From contig NZ_JAEUAK010000006.1 of NCBI RefSeq assembly GCF_019511345.1, forward strand, positions 1 to 64,000: a stretch of 64,000 nt of DNA, given 5' to 3'. Under the pieces are notes generated by a model. It saw only the letters and a program-made list of their open reading frames with translations. It did no database searches and had not been told where the DNA came from. Below are positions 19,280-28,888 of the stretch, piece by piece. Every line of letters begins with the position of its first letter. The stretch's first letter is position 1. This DNA is from Rhizobium mesosinicum (lineage in GTDB: Bacteria > Pseudomonadota > Alphaproteobacteria > Rhizobiales > Rhizobiaceae). The position numbers and the translations under genes are program-made.

Positions 19280-19468
19280 ATGTTCTTTCTCGGTGGGATG
19301 ACCATGGGTTACCTCGATCCGCCTGTTAAGGCCGAGCGGAGGGAAATCGCCTCCGCGACTATCCCGGCGGAAAAGGATCGCCGGTTGATCGAAACATCCC
19401 CGAACGCACCTCAGAGCGACAGCGCTGCCGAACGTTCCTGGCTCTGGGCATGGCGGGCGCTCTGCTGA
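19280..19468 (+). CDS. Small hypothetical protein (62 aa)
   Basis: Starts MFFLGGMTMGYLDPP and ends SWLWAWRALC. The start has an excellent GGAGG seven bases upstream and a promoter-like TTGACA-N16-CATGAT before that. The short hydrophobic start and the Trp-rich end flank a charged, probably disordered middle. I do not recognise a family. It lies between the peptide ABC operon and another small ORF and could be a lineage-specific gene. Confidence 0.45.
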   Translation: MFFLGGMTMGYLDPPVKAERREIASATIPAEKDRRLIETSPNAPQSDSAAERSWLWAWRALC

Positions 19469-19597
19469 GATCAAGCCCGGGCGGATTTTCTCTTTCGTCC
19501 GCTCTGGACAGAAAATTATCTCTACCTACCTTATAGAGTATAAGAATATAAAGCGAGCCGGCAATTCGGCCGCAAAACAAACAGACGGAGGCGACAC

Positions 19598-19762
19598 ATG
19601 GCAAATCTGGGTATCTCGCATACTCATGTGAACCAGTACGGATCCGTACCGGCAAAGAAGCCGGTCACCACGCGGCATAGAATCCAGACCGCGATCCATG
19701 TCACATTTTTCACGGCGGCTTTCCTTTTCGTCGTCGCTTTGGTTTGCGGCGTCGTCGGCTGA
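19598..19762 (+). CDS. Small single-pass membrane protein (54 aa)
   Basis: Reads MANLGISHTHVNQYGS, then a basic stretch (KKPVTTRHRIQ) and one hydrophobic segment at about residues 35-53 (FFTAAFLFVVALVCGVVG) up to the stop. CGGAGG sits eight bases before the ATG. The basic stretch before the helix suggests an N-in orientation. The family is not recognised. A weak hairpin (gcgcca at 19780-19785 / tggcgc at 19791-19796) follows and may end the transcript. Confidence 0.6.
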   Translation: MANLGISHTHVNQYGSVPAKKPVTTRHRIQTAIHVTFFTAAFLFVVALVCGVVG

Positions 19763-20115
19763 CTTTACCGCGTCTCTGAGCGCCAACTGATGGCGCCTAT
19801 TTGATCGAGCACTTTTCCATCTGAACACGTGGGATGCGTCTGCATTCTCCTGACACTTTGGTGTTCAAGAGGGTGGTCATAAGGCATTCTACTATGGTTG
19901 CTCCGTATTGCGATCCCAACCCATCCCCGAAAGTAGGCGTGAGAGGCTGATTGCGCCGAGAATGCCGTACAGGCGCATGGATATTGCCGTGCGCCTTTCA
20001 TACCGACGGCTGGAATCGCGGGATGGTCCTTGCCTTGAATTATTTCGATCGTGTCCAAGTTTTCCCAGTGTTTCGCACGGGGTGTGGACAGCTATGACCT
20101 CCGTAAAGTCATGCC
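19763..20115. other. Intergenic stretch upstream of the ndvB region, with one hairpin
   Basis: No convincing gene. It contains a 10-bp stem (aggcgcatgg 19971-19980 with ccgtgcgcct 19987-19996, one G-U pair), a 6-nt loop and TTCA, which could end a small RNA. It also contains a spaced inverted repeat, tgaacac (about 19822) with gtgttca (about 19860). No clear promoter was seen for an RNA. Confidence 0.35.
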
Positions 20116-20295
20116 ATGGAACCGGACGGGCTGTCGCCGAAAGAGAGCGAACCGCCTGGCGATCTTGCTTTGCCGATCATCGAAGATGACCGGCCCGTTC
20201 ATCCGACAGTCATCGTAAACAGTGCAGACCTAGCCGAAATCACAGAGTTGTTGGATCCAGACCGAACCCATGAACATTTCCAGCCCGCCTCCTAG
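20116..20295 (+). CDS. Possible small acidic ORF overlapping the ndvB start (59 aa)
   Basis: Reads MEPDGLSPKESEPPGD, then an acidic sequence rich in Pro, Asp and Glu, ending in EHFQPAS. It overlaps the first 26 nt of ndvB in another frame. The ribosome site is weak and the family is not recognised. Codon use is compatible with Rhizobium coding sequence. If translated it could couple to ndvB, whose own start lacks a clear Shine-Dalgarno. It may also be chance. Confidence 0.35.
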   Translation: MEPDGLSPKESEPPGDLALPIIEDDRPVHPTVIVNSADLAEITELLDPDRTHEHFQPAS

Positions 20296-23200
20296 CCTGT
20301 CGCGCCAGTCCGATGAGAAGCAGGTCGACCACAACGACTCGATCCGCTCGACCTATTTATCCAACGAAGACATCAGGGCGATGGGCGAAGGTGTAGCCAG
20401 CGGTGCAGTCAGCGCGTTGCCTGCCTTCACGCCTTTCGACTTCTTCTCGCGCACCAGGGAAAACGAGAAGGAGATCCTGCGAGTCTACCGCACGACCGCG
20501 GCCGATGTCGAAGCCGGAGAGACGATCACGCCGGCGGCCGAATGGCTGCTCGACAATCATTACATCGTCGAAGAGGCCATTCAGGAAATCCGCCGCGATT
20601 TCCCGCGCCGTTTCTATCGCGAACTGCCGCTTATGAACGTCGGGGGAGTCGGTATCCCGCGCACGCTCGTTCTCGCCTGGCTCTATGTTGCCCATACCCA
20701 CAGCACCGTCTCGCAGGAAAGCCTGACGGCGCTGGTCGACGGCTTCCAGCAGCACGAGACGCTGAAGATCGGCGAACTCTGGGCGTTGCCGACGCTGGTG
20801 CGCTACGTGCTCGTCGAAAATCTCCGCCGTATTTCGAGCCGCGTCGAACGCAGCCGCCGCCTGCGCCGCCGTGCCAACGAGGCTGCCGACGAATTGGTCC
20901 GTCTTACCGACACGGCAAAGGCCGCTGCCTATCTGAAGACGCTCGAAGAGTTTGCCGAGGACAATACGTTTTCGACGCAATTTCTTTACCGCATGCGCGA
21001 TGGCTCACGGAGTTCGAGCCTCGCCATTTCGTGGCTCGACGAGCGGCTTGAGAAGCTCGGTCGTGACAGCGAAGAAACGCTGATGGCGGAACACGGCCGG
21101 CTCTCCTCCGGCAACGTGATGATGGGTAATATCATCCGCAGCCTGCGTGAAATAAACGATGCGGACTGGTCCGTCTGGGTCGAGCAAGTCAGCCGTGTCG
21201 ACAGACTGCTCTGGGATCGTTCCGATTATGGCAATCTGGATCCCGGCTCGCGCAATACCTATCGCAGACAGATCGAAAAGCTTGCCATGCACTCGCCGCT
21301 GAGCGAGGTGGAAATCGCCAAGCTTGCCATAGACATGGTGGCGGAGGCCGGGCTTTCCGATGAGCCGCTGGGGCATGAGCCTAACATCGGCGATTTCATT
21401 ACCGGGACTCAACGTCCGAAACTCGAAGCGCGGGCAACCTATCGTCCAACTCTGGCGCAGCATTTCGTTCGCTCGGTGCGTAAGTTCAACTGGATGGCGA
21501 TCGCCGTTCCGGTGGTGCTGATCACCATCATCGCCATGGCTGTGGTTGGAAGCTTCATGGTCGATGCCGGCATGGGGCCGATTGAAATCGCCTTACTGCT
21601 GATCCTCTTCTCGCTGCCCGCGTCGGAAGGCGCAACCGGCTTTTTCAATACAGCGCTTTCCTTCCTCGTCACGCCGGCGCGGCTCGTCGGTTATGAATTC
21701 AAGCAGGGCATTCCTGCGGATGCGCGCACGCTGCTCGTCGTACCATGCCTGATCTCCAATCGCGACAGTGTCGACGAGATGGTGCGTAACCTCGAGGTTC
21801 ATTATCTCGCCAATCCGCGCGGCGAAATCTATTTCGCGTTGCTCAGCGACTGGCCGGACAGCGATGTGGAGGAAACCTCCGCCGATCTGGAAGTCCTGGA
21901 ATATGCGCGCCGGGAGATCGCCAATCTTTCGGCTCGCTATGCCCATGACGGCAAGACGCGTTTCTATCTACTGCATCGCCGCCGGCTCCATAATCCATCC
22001 GAAGGCGTGTGGATGGGCTGGGAGCGCAAGCGCGGCAAGCTGCACGAGCTGAACCTGCTGCTGCGCGGCGATCGAGACACCACCTTTCTGCCGGGCGCCA
22101 ATACCATACCGGCCGACGTTCAATATGTCATGACGCTCGATGCCGACACGCGGCTGATGCGCGATGTCGTCACCAAACTCGTTGGCAAGCTCCACCATCC
22201 GATCAACCGTCCGACCATCAACCTTAAAAGCGGGCGTGTCGAAAGCGGCTACGGCATTCTGCAACCGCGCGTCACACCGTCACTGACAACAGGCAAGGAT
22301 GCCTCGGTCTTCCAGCGCATCTTTTCGATCAATCGCGGCCTCGATCCCTATGTCTTCACGGTTTCGGATGTTTATCAGGACCTTGCCGGCGAAGGCACGT
22401 TTACCGGCAAGGGTCTTTATCACGTCGATGCCTTCGAGGCTTCGCTGAAGGGACGCATCGAGGAGAATTCGGTGCTCAGCCATGACCTGCTCGAAGGGTC
22501 GATGGCGCGCTGCGCACTCGTCACCGATCTCGAACTCGTCGAAGACTTCCCGGTTCGCTATGAGGTCGAGAGCTCACGCCAACATCGCTGGGCGCGGGGC
22601 GACTGGCAGCTTTTGCCTTATATGTTCAGTCCGAAACGCGGTGTCACGGCGCTCGGGCGTTGGAAGATGTTCGACAATCTGCGCCGGTCGGCGACACCGA
22701 TCGCCTGGTTCCTCGCTTCCGTGCTCGGCTGGTATCTGATGGAGCCATTTGGAGCGCTGATCTGGCAGATCCTGTTGATCTTCTGCCTGTTCGTGGCGCC
22801 AACGCTTTCGCTCATTAATGGCATCATTCCGCGCACCAGCGATGTCGTCGCCAGCGCCCATCTTTATACTGTCTGGTCGGACGTTGCGGCTGCCAATGCC
22901 CAGGTGGCGCTGCGCATCATCTTTATCGCCGACACCGTCTGCATGATGGCGGACGCGATCGGACGATCGCTCTACCGTCTCTTCGTCAGCCGCAAGCTGC
23001 TCTTGCAGTGGCGCACCGCGGCAAGTGTCGGGGCCGGGAAGCAGGGCACCATCCTCTCCTACTATGGAGCGATGTGGCATGCTCCGGTTCTGGCGATTTT
23101 GTCGGTTGTTTTCGCCGCATTGTCGGGCAACGACTCTTTCTTGGTCGGCATTCCCTTCGCGCTGCTCTGGATCTGTTCGCCCGCCGTCGCCTGGTATGTG

Positions 23201-26200
23201 AGCCAGTCGGCCGAGACGGAAGACCGGCTCAACATACCGGACGCGGTCTCCGGCGAACTGCGCAAGATCGCGCGCCGCACCTGGCGCTACTTCGAAACCT
23301 TCACGACAGCGGAGCAGAACCATCTGCCGCCCGACAACGTGCAGGAAACGCCCCATGTCATCGTCGCGACGCGCACTTCGCCCACAAATATCGGCGTTTA
23401 CCTCCTGTCCGTCATTTCCGGCCGCCAGTTCGGCTGGTTCTCCTTCGAGGAGACGATCGAGCGCCTGGAGCATACGATCGCCACGATCGACCGCATGGAA
23501 AAGTTCCGCGGCCATCTCTTCAACTGGTATCACACCGATACGCTGCAGACGCTTGGACCTCGGTATGTTTCGGCTGTCGACAGCGGTAATCTTGCCGGTC
23601 ACCTGATTGCCGTTTCTGCGGCCTGCCGCGACTGGGCGGAAGCACCTTCGGCACATGTCCAGGGCAATCTCGACGGTGTAGGCGATACGGCGGGCATCCT
23701 CGGTGAAGTGCTGGCCGATCTTCCCGATGACCGCAAGACCGTGCGGCCACTGCGCCGCCGTCTGGAAGAACGCATTTCCGGCTTCCAGAACGCGCTTGCC
23801 GCTGTCAAGCGCGAGCACGAATTTGCCTCGATCCGTGTCATCAACCTCGCGGTCCTGGCGCGCGACATCCAGAACCTTGCCGGCAACCTGCATCACGAGG
23901 TGAAGTCGAAGCAGACGGAAGAGGTCACGTTGTGGGCGGCCTCGCTGGTCAAGGTCTGCGAGGCTCACATCTCCGATAGTACCTTCGACCTTTCCAATAT
24001 CGATGCATTGCGTCCCCGCCTGGTCGCGCTCCGCGACAAAGCCCGCGATCTCGCTTTTTCGATGGATTTTGGGTTTCTGTACCGTCCGGAGCGCCGCCTG
24101 CTGTCGATCGGCTATCGCGTCGAGAGCGGCGAGCTCGATGCGGCCTGTTATGACCTTCTGGCCTCGGAATGCCGTCTCACCTCGCTCTTCGGCATCGCCA
24201 AGGGCGACCTGCCGACGGAGCATTGGTACAAGCTCGGCCGCCAGGTCGTTCCGGTCGGCTCGCGCGGAGCGCTGGTGTCCTGGTCCGGCTCGATGTTCGA
24301 ATATCTGATGCCGCCGCTCGTCATGCAGGAGCGCGGTGGGGGCATTCTCAATCAGACCAACAATCTCGTCGTTGTCGAACAGATGAACCATGCCCGCAAG
24401 CTCGGCACGCCCTGGGGCATCTCGGAAGCAGCCTTCAATGCTCGCGACCATAACCTCAACTATCAGTACACGAACTTCGGCGTGCCGACGCTCGGCCTGA
24501 AGCGCGGTCTCGGCCACAATGCCGTCATCGCACCCTATGCCTCGCTGCTCGCCAGCCAATATTATCCGGGGGCATCACTCGAAAACCTGCAGAGGCTCCG
24601 CAAGCTCGGCGCTCTCGGCAAGTTCGGCTTTCACGACGCCGTCGACTTCACGCCAACGCGCGTGCCTGAAGGCAAGCAATGCGCTGTCGTCTACAACTAC
24701 TATGCGCACCATCACGGCATGTCGATCGCAGCCGTGGCCAACGTCGCTTTCGACGGCATGCTGCGTGAGCTCTTCCACTCTGATCCGGTTATCGAGGCGG
24801 CTGAACTGCTGCTGCAGGAAAAAGCCCCGCGCGACATCCTCGTCATGAGCGGCAAGGATGAATCCAGTACGCCCGCCAGCATCCAGGACGATTTGATGCG
24901 GCCCGTCATCCGCAAGATCGACGATCCGGCTTCGCGCGAACGCGAGCTCGCCTTCCTCTCGAACGGCCATTATTCCCTGATGCTGACGGCAACGGGCGCG
25001 GGTTATGCCCGCTGGAACGGGCTATCCGTCTCCCGCTGGAAAGCAGATCCGACCGAAGACCGGTGGGGCAATTTCATCTTCCTGCGCGATACCGTGACCC
25101 ATGAATGGTGGTCAGCCACATCAGAGCCAAAGAGCGTGGAGGGCGAAACGGTCCGAGTGGAATTTGCTGACGAGAAGGCTGTGTTCAGCAAAGTTCTTGG
25201 CGAACTTTCGAGCGAGATCGAATGCATCGTTGCCACCGAGCATGATGCGGAAGCCCGCCGCCTGACGCTATTCAACATGGGCACGGAAGATCGCTTCATC
25301 GAAGTGACGTCCTATCTCGAGCCGGTCATTACATTCGACGACACGGATAACGCGCATCCGGCTTTCGCCCGCATGTTCGTGAAAACGGAGATCGACAAGC
25401 GCGGCGATGTCATTCGTGCCGAGCGTAACAAGCGCGATCCGAACGAACCGGATATGAGCCTCGCGCATCTGATCGTCGATAATGGCGGGGATACGCGTCA
25501 CACGGAATTCGAAACCGACCGGCGGGCGTTCATCGGCCGTGGCCGTACTCTTTCGAGTGCCGCTGCCTTCGATCCGGGTGCTACCCTTTCCGGCACCGAC
25601 GGTTTCACTTTGGATCCCATCCTGTCGTTGCGCCGGACGGTGCGCGTGCCAGCCGGCAAGAAGGTCAGCGTGATCTTCTGGACGATTGCAGCACCAAGCC
25701 GTGCCGAGGTGGACAAGGCCATCGATCGCTATCGCCATCCGGATGCCTTCAACCACGAGCTCATCCAGGCCTGGACGCGCACACAGGTGCAGATGCGCCA
25801 TGTCGGTGTCAGCTCGCAGCAGGCGGCAGCGTTCCAGCATCTCGGCCGCTACCTTGTCTATCCCGATATGCAGCTTCGCGGCGACCACGACGCGGTCCGG
25901 GCCGGCATGCAGTCGCAGTCGGCGCTCTGGCCGCTAGCGATTTCGGGGGATTTCCCAATCTTCACGCTGCGCATCGACGACGACATGGACCTCGAAATCG
26001 CCCGCGAAGCGCTGCTGGCGCAGGAATATCTGCGTTCGCGCGGGGTGGCTGCCGATCTCGTCATCATGAACGAGCGCGCCTCGTCCTATGCGCAGGATAT
26101 GCAGCACGCACTCGACGCCATGTGCGAAAACGTGCGCCGCCTCGGTCATGCCGACGGCTTGCGCCAGCATATTTTCGCGGTCCGCAAGGATTTGATGGAA

Positions 26201-28807
26201 GAGAGCACCTATCAGGCGCTGATCGCCGCCTCGCGGGTGACACTGCATGCCAAGAACGGCAAGGTGGTCGACCAGATCAACCGCGTCCGCATACTGTTTA
26301 CACCCGTCGGGGAAGAGCCTGAGAACACGGAACAAACCGAGCGCGGCAGGATGCCGATAAAGCGCATAACGCCTCTGCCGGCCCCGGCTATCAAGACTGT
26401 TGTCATCGATCAGGAAGGCGATCTCGACTTCTGGAATGGCATCGGCGGCTTTGCCCGCGACGGCAGAGAATATGTCGTGCGCCTGCCGGGCGGGCAGGCG
26501 ACGCCGCAGCCTTGGATCAATGTCATCTCGAACGACCGCTTCGGCTTCCATATATCGGCGGAAGGTGCCGGTTTCACCTGGAGCGTCAATTCGCGCGATT
26601 ATCAGCTCACGTCATGGTCGAACGATGCAGTCATCAACCGTTCCGGCGAAGCCCTCTACATAGCGGATCTTGAAAGCGGTGCGGTCATGACGCCGTTTGC
26701 AGGACTTTCCCGGGGAAACGACATTCGCTTCGAAGCGCGCCACGGCCTCGGCTATTCCAGCTTCTCCAGCACGCAGCACGAGATCGCGCTGGAAGTGACG
26801 CAGACCGTGCATCGCGAGAAGCCAGTGAAGCTGCAGCGCCTGCGCCTGCGCAACGTTGGTTCGGCAAGCCGCAAGCTCAGGCTCTACGCCTATGTCGAAT
26901 GGATCCTTGGGAATAATCCGCAGAAGACCGCATCTTTCGTCCTGTCGAAACGTGACGAGGAGACAGGGGCGCTGTTTGCGACGAACCCCTACAGCATCGA
27001 CTATTCGGGTCGCACCGCCTTTTTTGCCGCGAGCGAGAGGGTTTCGAGTTTTTCGGCAAGCCGTCGCGAGTTCATCGGTAAGAGCGGGACGATTGTGGCG
27101 CCTGTCGCCGTCACTTCAGCCGCTGCTCTTTCCGGTTCCACGGAGCTCGACGGCGATCCGGCAGCGATCTTTGCGATCGATATCGAGCTCGGCGCCGGCG
27201 AAGAGCGTGACGTCACTTTGTTTCTGGGTGATGTGTCCACCGAAGAGGAGGCGCGCGTCCTGCTTGCCGATATCAGAAAGACCTCGATCGATGAAGCGGT
27301 GCAGGCAAACCGAGGCTTCTGGCAGGAATTCACCGGTAAGCTGCAGATCTCGACGCCGGATCAGGCCATGAACAACCTTGTCAATACCTGGCTGCCCTAT
27401 CAGAGCCTCGGTTGCCGCATCATGGCGCGGACGGCTTTCTACCAGGCGAGCGGTGCCTTCGGCTTCCGCGACCAATTGCAGGATACACTAGCCTTCGTGC
27501 TGCAGGAGCCTGGGCTTGCGCGAGGGCAGATCATCGACGCGGCCTCGCGCCAGTTTCGCGAGGGGGATGTACAGCACTGGTGGCTGCCGGAGACAGGGGC
27601 GGGCGTACGCACCATGATTTCCGACGATGTCGTGTGGCTCGCCTATGCGATCGATCATTACTGCACCGTCAGCGGCGACAAAAGCGTGCTCGACGAGCAG
27701 GTTGCCTTCCTCGATGGGCCTGCGCTGCTGGAAGGCCAGCATGACTCCTTCTTCAAGCCGGAAATTTCCGAGGATACGGCAAGCATTTATGAACATGCGG
27801 CCCTGGCGCTCGACCTCGCCATTGCTCGCAAGGGAGCGAACGGCCTGCCGCTCTTCCTCGGCGGCGACTGGAATGACGGGATGAATCGCGTCGGCATCGA
27901 CGGCAGCGGCTCGAGTGTCTGGCTCGGCTGGTTTCTTGCCGGTACACTGCGCTCTTTCATACCGTATGCCGAAGAGCAGGGCGACAAGACCCGCGCGAAG
28001 CAGTGGAAGGCGCATCTCATCGAACTCAAGAAGGCGCTCGAAAGCGTTGCCTGGGACTGCGATTATTACCGCCGCGGCACTTTCGACGACGGCACGCCAC
28101 TCGGCTCGAAGGAGAGCCTGGAATGCCAGATCGATTCGATTGCACAGTCCTGGAGCGTGCTCTCGGGTGAAGGTGATCCGAAACGGGCCGTCAAGGCGAT
28201 GGACGCGGTGCTGGACCGGCTGGTTGACGACGATGCACGGATCATCCGCCTCTTCACCCCGCCTTTTGAAAGGTCGCTGAAGGATCCAGGCTATATCAAG
28301 GCTTATCCGCCCGGCGTTCGCGAGAATGGCGGCCAGTATACGCATGCCGCCACCTGGGTGGTCATGGCGCTGGCGGAATTGAGGCGGGGTGACGATGCCC
28401 TGCGCTGCTTCCAGATCCTCAACCCGATCACCCATTCGCTGGACAAAGCGGCGGCCGAACGGTACCGCGTCGAGCCCTATGTCGTGGCAGCCGATGTCTA
28501 TGGGCATGAACCCTATATCGGGCGTGGTGGCTGGACCTGGTACACCGGCTCGGCCGGCTGGCTTTACCGCGCGGCGGTGGAGGGTATCCTCGGTATCCGG
28601 CTAAAGGGTGGACAACTATTTGTGAACCCGTCGCTTCCTTCCAATTGGGACGGGTTTGCGGCAGAGATCGAATGCGGCGGAAGCAAATACCGCATTTCGG
28701 TCTCAAAAGCGTCCAATGCTGGAGGCTACAGTGTGTCGATAGACGGCACCGAAGTCGCCAATCCCCGCGAGGGATATCCGGTCGGATCCCAGCAATCTCC
28801 AAGCTGA
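20270..28807 (+). CDS. ndvB: Cyclic beta-1,2-glucan synthase
   Basis: A giant 2845-residue inner-membrane enzyme that initiates on itself, elongates, cyclises and length-controls cyclic beta-1,2-glucan from UDP-glucose. Two membrane helices lie at about residues 408-470. The glycosyltransferase-84 domain follows, with LDADTRL (about 622) and the QHRWARGDW motif (about 771), and further helices lie between about 808 and 983. The C-terminal third is a GH94-like phosphorylase domain with GGDWNDGMNRVG (Asp about 2536) that trims chain length. The length fits NdvB/ChvB/Cgs. The glucan matters for hypo-osmotic adaptation and nodule invasion. opgC follows and ndvA is nearby. Confidence 0.96.
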   Translation: MNISSPPPSLSRQSDEKQVDHNDSIRSTYLSNEDIRAMGEGVASGAVSALPAFTPFDFFSRTRENEKEILRVYRTTAADVEAGETITPAAEWLLDNHYIVEEAIQEIRRDFPRRFYRELPLMNVGGVGIPRTLVLAWLYVAHTHSTVSQESLTALVDGFQQHETLKIGELWALPTLVRYVLVENLRRISSRVERSRRLRRRANEAADELVRLTDTAKAAAYLKTLEEFAEDNTFSTQFLYRMRDGSRSSSLAISWLDERLEKLGRDSEETLMAEHGRLSSGNVMMGNIIRSLREINDADWSVWVEQVSRVDRLLWDRSDYGNLDPGSRNTYRRQIEKLAMHSPLSEVEIAKLAIDMVAEAGLSDEPLGHEPNIGDFITGTQRPKLEARATYRPTLAQHFVRSVRKFNWMAIAVPVVLITIIAMAVVGSFMVDAGMGPIEIALLLILFSLPASEGATGFFNTALSFLVTPARLVGYEFKQGIPADARTLLVVPCLISNRDSVDEMVRNLEVHYLANPRGEIYFALLSDWPDSDVEETSADLEVLEYARREIANLSARYAHDGKTRFYLLHRRRLHNPSEGVWMGWERKRGKLHELNLLLRGDRDTTFLPGANTIPADVQYVMTLDADTRLMRDVVTKLVGKLHHPINRPTINLKSGRVESGYGILQPRVTPSLTTGKDASVFQRIFSINRGLDPYVFTVSDVYQDLAGEGTFTGKGLYHVDAFEASLKGRIEENSVLSHDLLEGSMARCALVTDLELVEDFPVRYEVESSRQHRWARGDWQLLPYMFSPKRGVTALGRWKMFDNLRRSATPIAWFLASVLGWYLMEPFGALIWQILLIFCLFVAPTLSLINGIIPRTSDVVASAHLYTVWSDVAAANAQVALRIIFIADTVCMMADAIGRSLYRLFVSRKLLLQWRTAASVGAGKQGTILSYYGAMWHAPVLAILSVVFAALSGNDSFLVGIPFALLWICSPAVAWYVSQSAETEDRLNIPDAVSGELRKIARRTWRYFETFTTAEQNHLPPDNVQETPHVIVATRTSPTNIGVYLLSVISGRQFGWFSFEETIERLEHTIATIDRMEKFRGHLFNWYHTDTLQTLGPRYVSAVDSGNLAGHLIAVSAACRDWAEAPSAHVQGNLDGVGDTAGILGEVLADLPDDRKTVRPLRRRLEERISGFQNALAAVKREHEFASIRVINLAVLARDIQNLAGNLHHEVKSKQTEEVTLWAASLVKVCEAHISDSTFDLSNIDALRPRLVALRDKARDLAFSMDFGFLYRPERRLLSIGYRVESGELDAACYDLLASECRLTSLFGIAKGDLPTEHWYKLGRQVVPVGSRGALVSWSGSMFEYLMPPLVMQERGGGILNQTNNLVVVEQMNHARKLGTPWGISEAAFNARDHNLNYQYTNFGVPTLGLKRGLGHNAVIAPYASLLASQYYPGASLENLQRLRKLGALGKFGFHDAVDFTPTRVPEGKQCAVVYNYYAHHHGMSIAAVANVAFDGMLRELFHSDPVIEAAELLLQEKAPRDILVMSGKDESSTPASIQDDLMRPVIRKIDDPASRERELAFLSNGHYSLMLTATGAGYARWNGLSVSRWKADPTEDRWGNFIFLRDTVTHEWWSATSEPKSVEGETVRVEFADEKAVFSKVLGELSSEIECIVATEHDAEARRLTLFNMGTEDRFIEVTSYLEPVITFDDTDNAHPAFARMFVKTEIDKRGDVIRAERNKRDPNEPDMSLAHLIVDNGGDTRHTEFETDRRAFIGRGRTLSSAAAFDPGATLSGTDGFTLDPILSLRRTVRVPAGKKVSVIFWTIAAPSRAEVDKAIDRYRHPDAFNHELIQAWTRTQVQMRHVGVSSQQAAAFQHLGRYLVYPDMQLRGDHDAVRAGMQSQSALWPLAISGDFPIFTLRIDDDMDLEIAREALLAQEYLRSRGVAADLVIMNERASSYAQDMQHALDAMCENVRRLGHADGLRQHIFAVRKDLMEESTYQALIAASRVTLHAKNGKVVDQINRVRILFTPVGEEPENTEQTERGRMPIKRITPLPAPAIKTVVIDQEGDLDFWNGIGGFARDGREYVVRLPGGQATPQPWINVISNDRFGFHISAEGAGFTWSVNSRDYQLTSWSNDAVINRSGEALYIADLESGAVMTPFAGLSRGNDIRFEARHGLGYSSFSSTQHEIALEVTQTVHREKPVKLQRLRLRNVGSASRKLRLYAYVEWILGNNPQKTASFVLSKRDEETGALFATNPYSIDYSGRTAFFAASERVSSFSASRREFIGKSGTIVAPVAVTSAAALSGSTELDGDPAAIFAIDIELGAGEERDVTLFLGDVSTEEEARVLLADIRKTSIDEAVQANRGFWQEFTGKLQISTPDQAMNNLVNTWLPYQSLGCRIMARTAFYQASGAFGFRDQLQDTLAFVLQEPGLARGQIIDAASRQFREGDVQHWWLPETGAGVRTMISDDVVWLAYAIDHYCTVSGDKSVLDEQVAFLDGPALLEGQHDSFFKPEISEDTASIYEHAALALDLAIARKGANGLPLFLGGDWNDGMNRVGIDGSGSSVWLGWFLAGTLRSFIPYAEEQGDKTRAKQWKAHLIELKKALESVAWDCDYYRRGTFDDGTPLGSKESLECQIDSIAQSWSVLSGEGDPKRAVKAMDAVLDRLVDDDARIIRLFTPPFERSLKDPGYIKAYPPGVRENGGQYTHAATWVVMALAELRRGDDALRCFQILNPITHSLDKAAAERYRVEPYVVAADVYGHEPYIGRGGWTWYTGSAGWLYRAAVEGILGIRLKGGQLFVNPSLPSNWDGFAAEIECGGSKYRISVSKASNAGGYSVSIDGTEVANPREGYPVGSQQSPS

Positions 28808-28888
28808 TTTTCCGGCGATTCGTGTGGCCAGAGGGGGAACCCTTTTGGCCAGCGTAGCGTTTGCAAAACGGATGACAGGAGAGACACC

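Noticed and set aside
22574..24559. 661-codon open frame antisense to ndvB
   Set aside because: It is an effect of GC3-rich codons on the opposite strand. The composition is Arg/Gly/His-rich without motifs, while ndvB is certain here.
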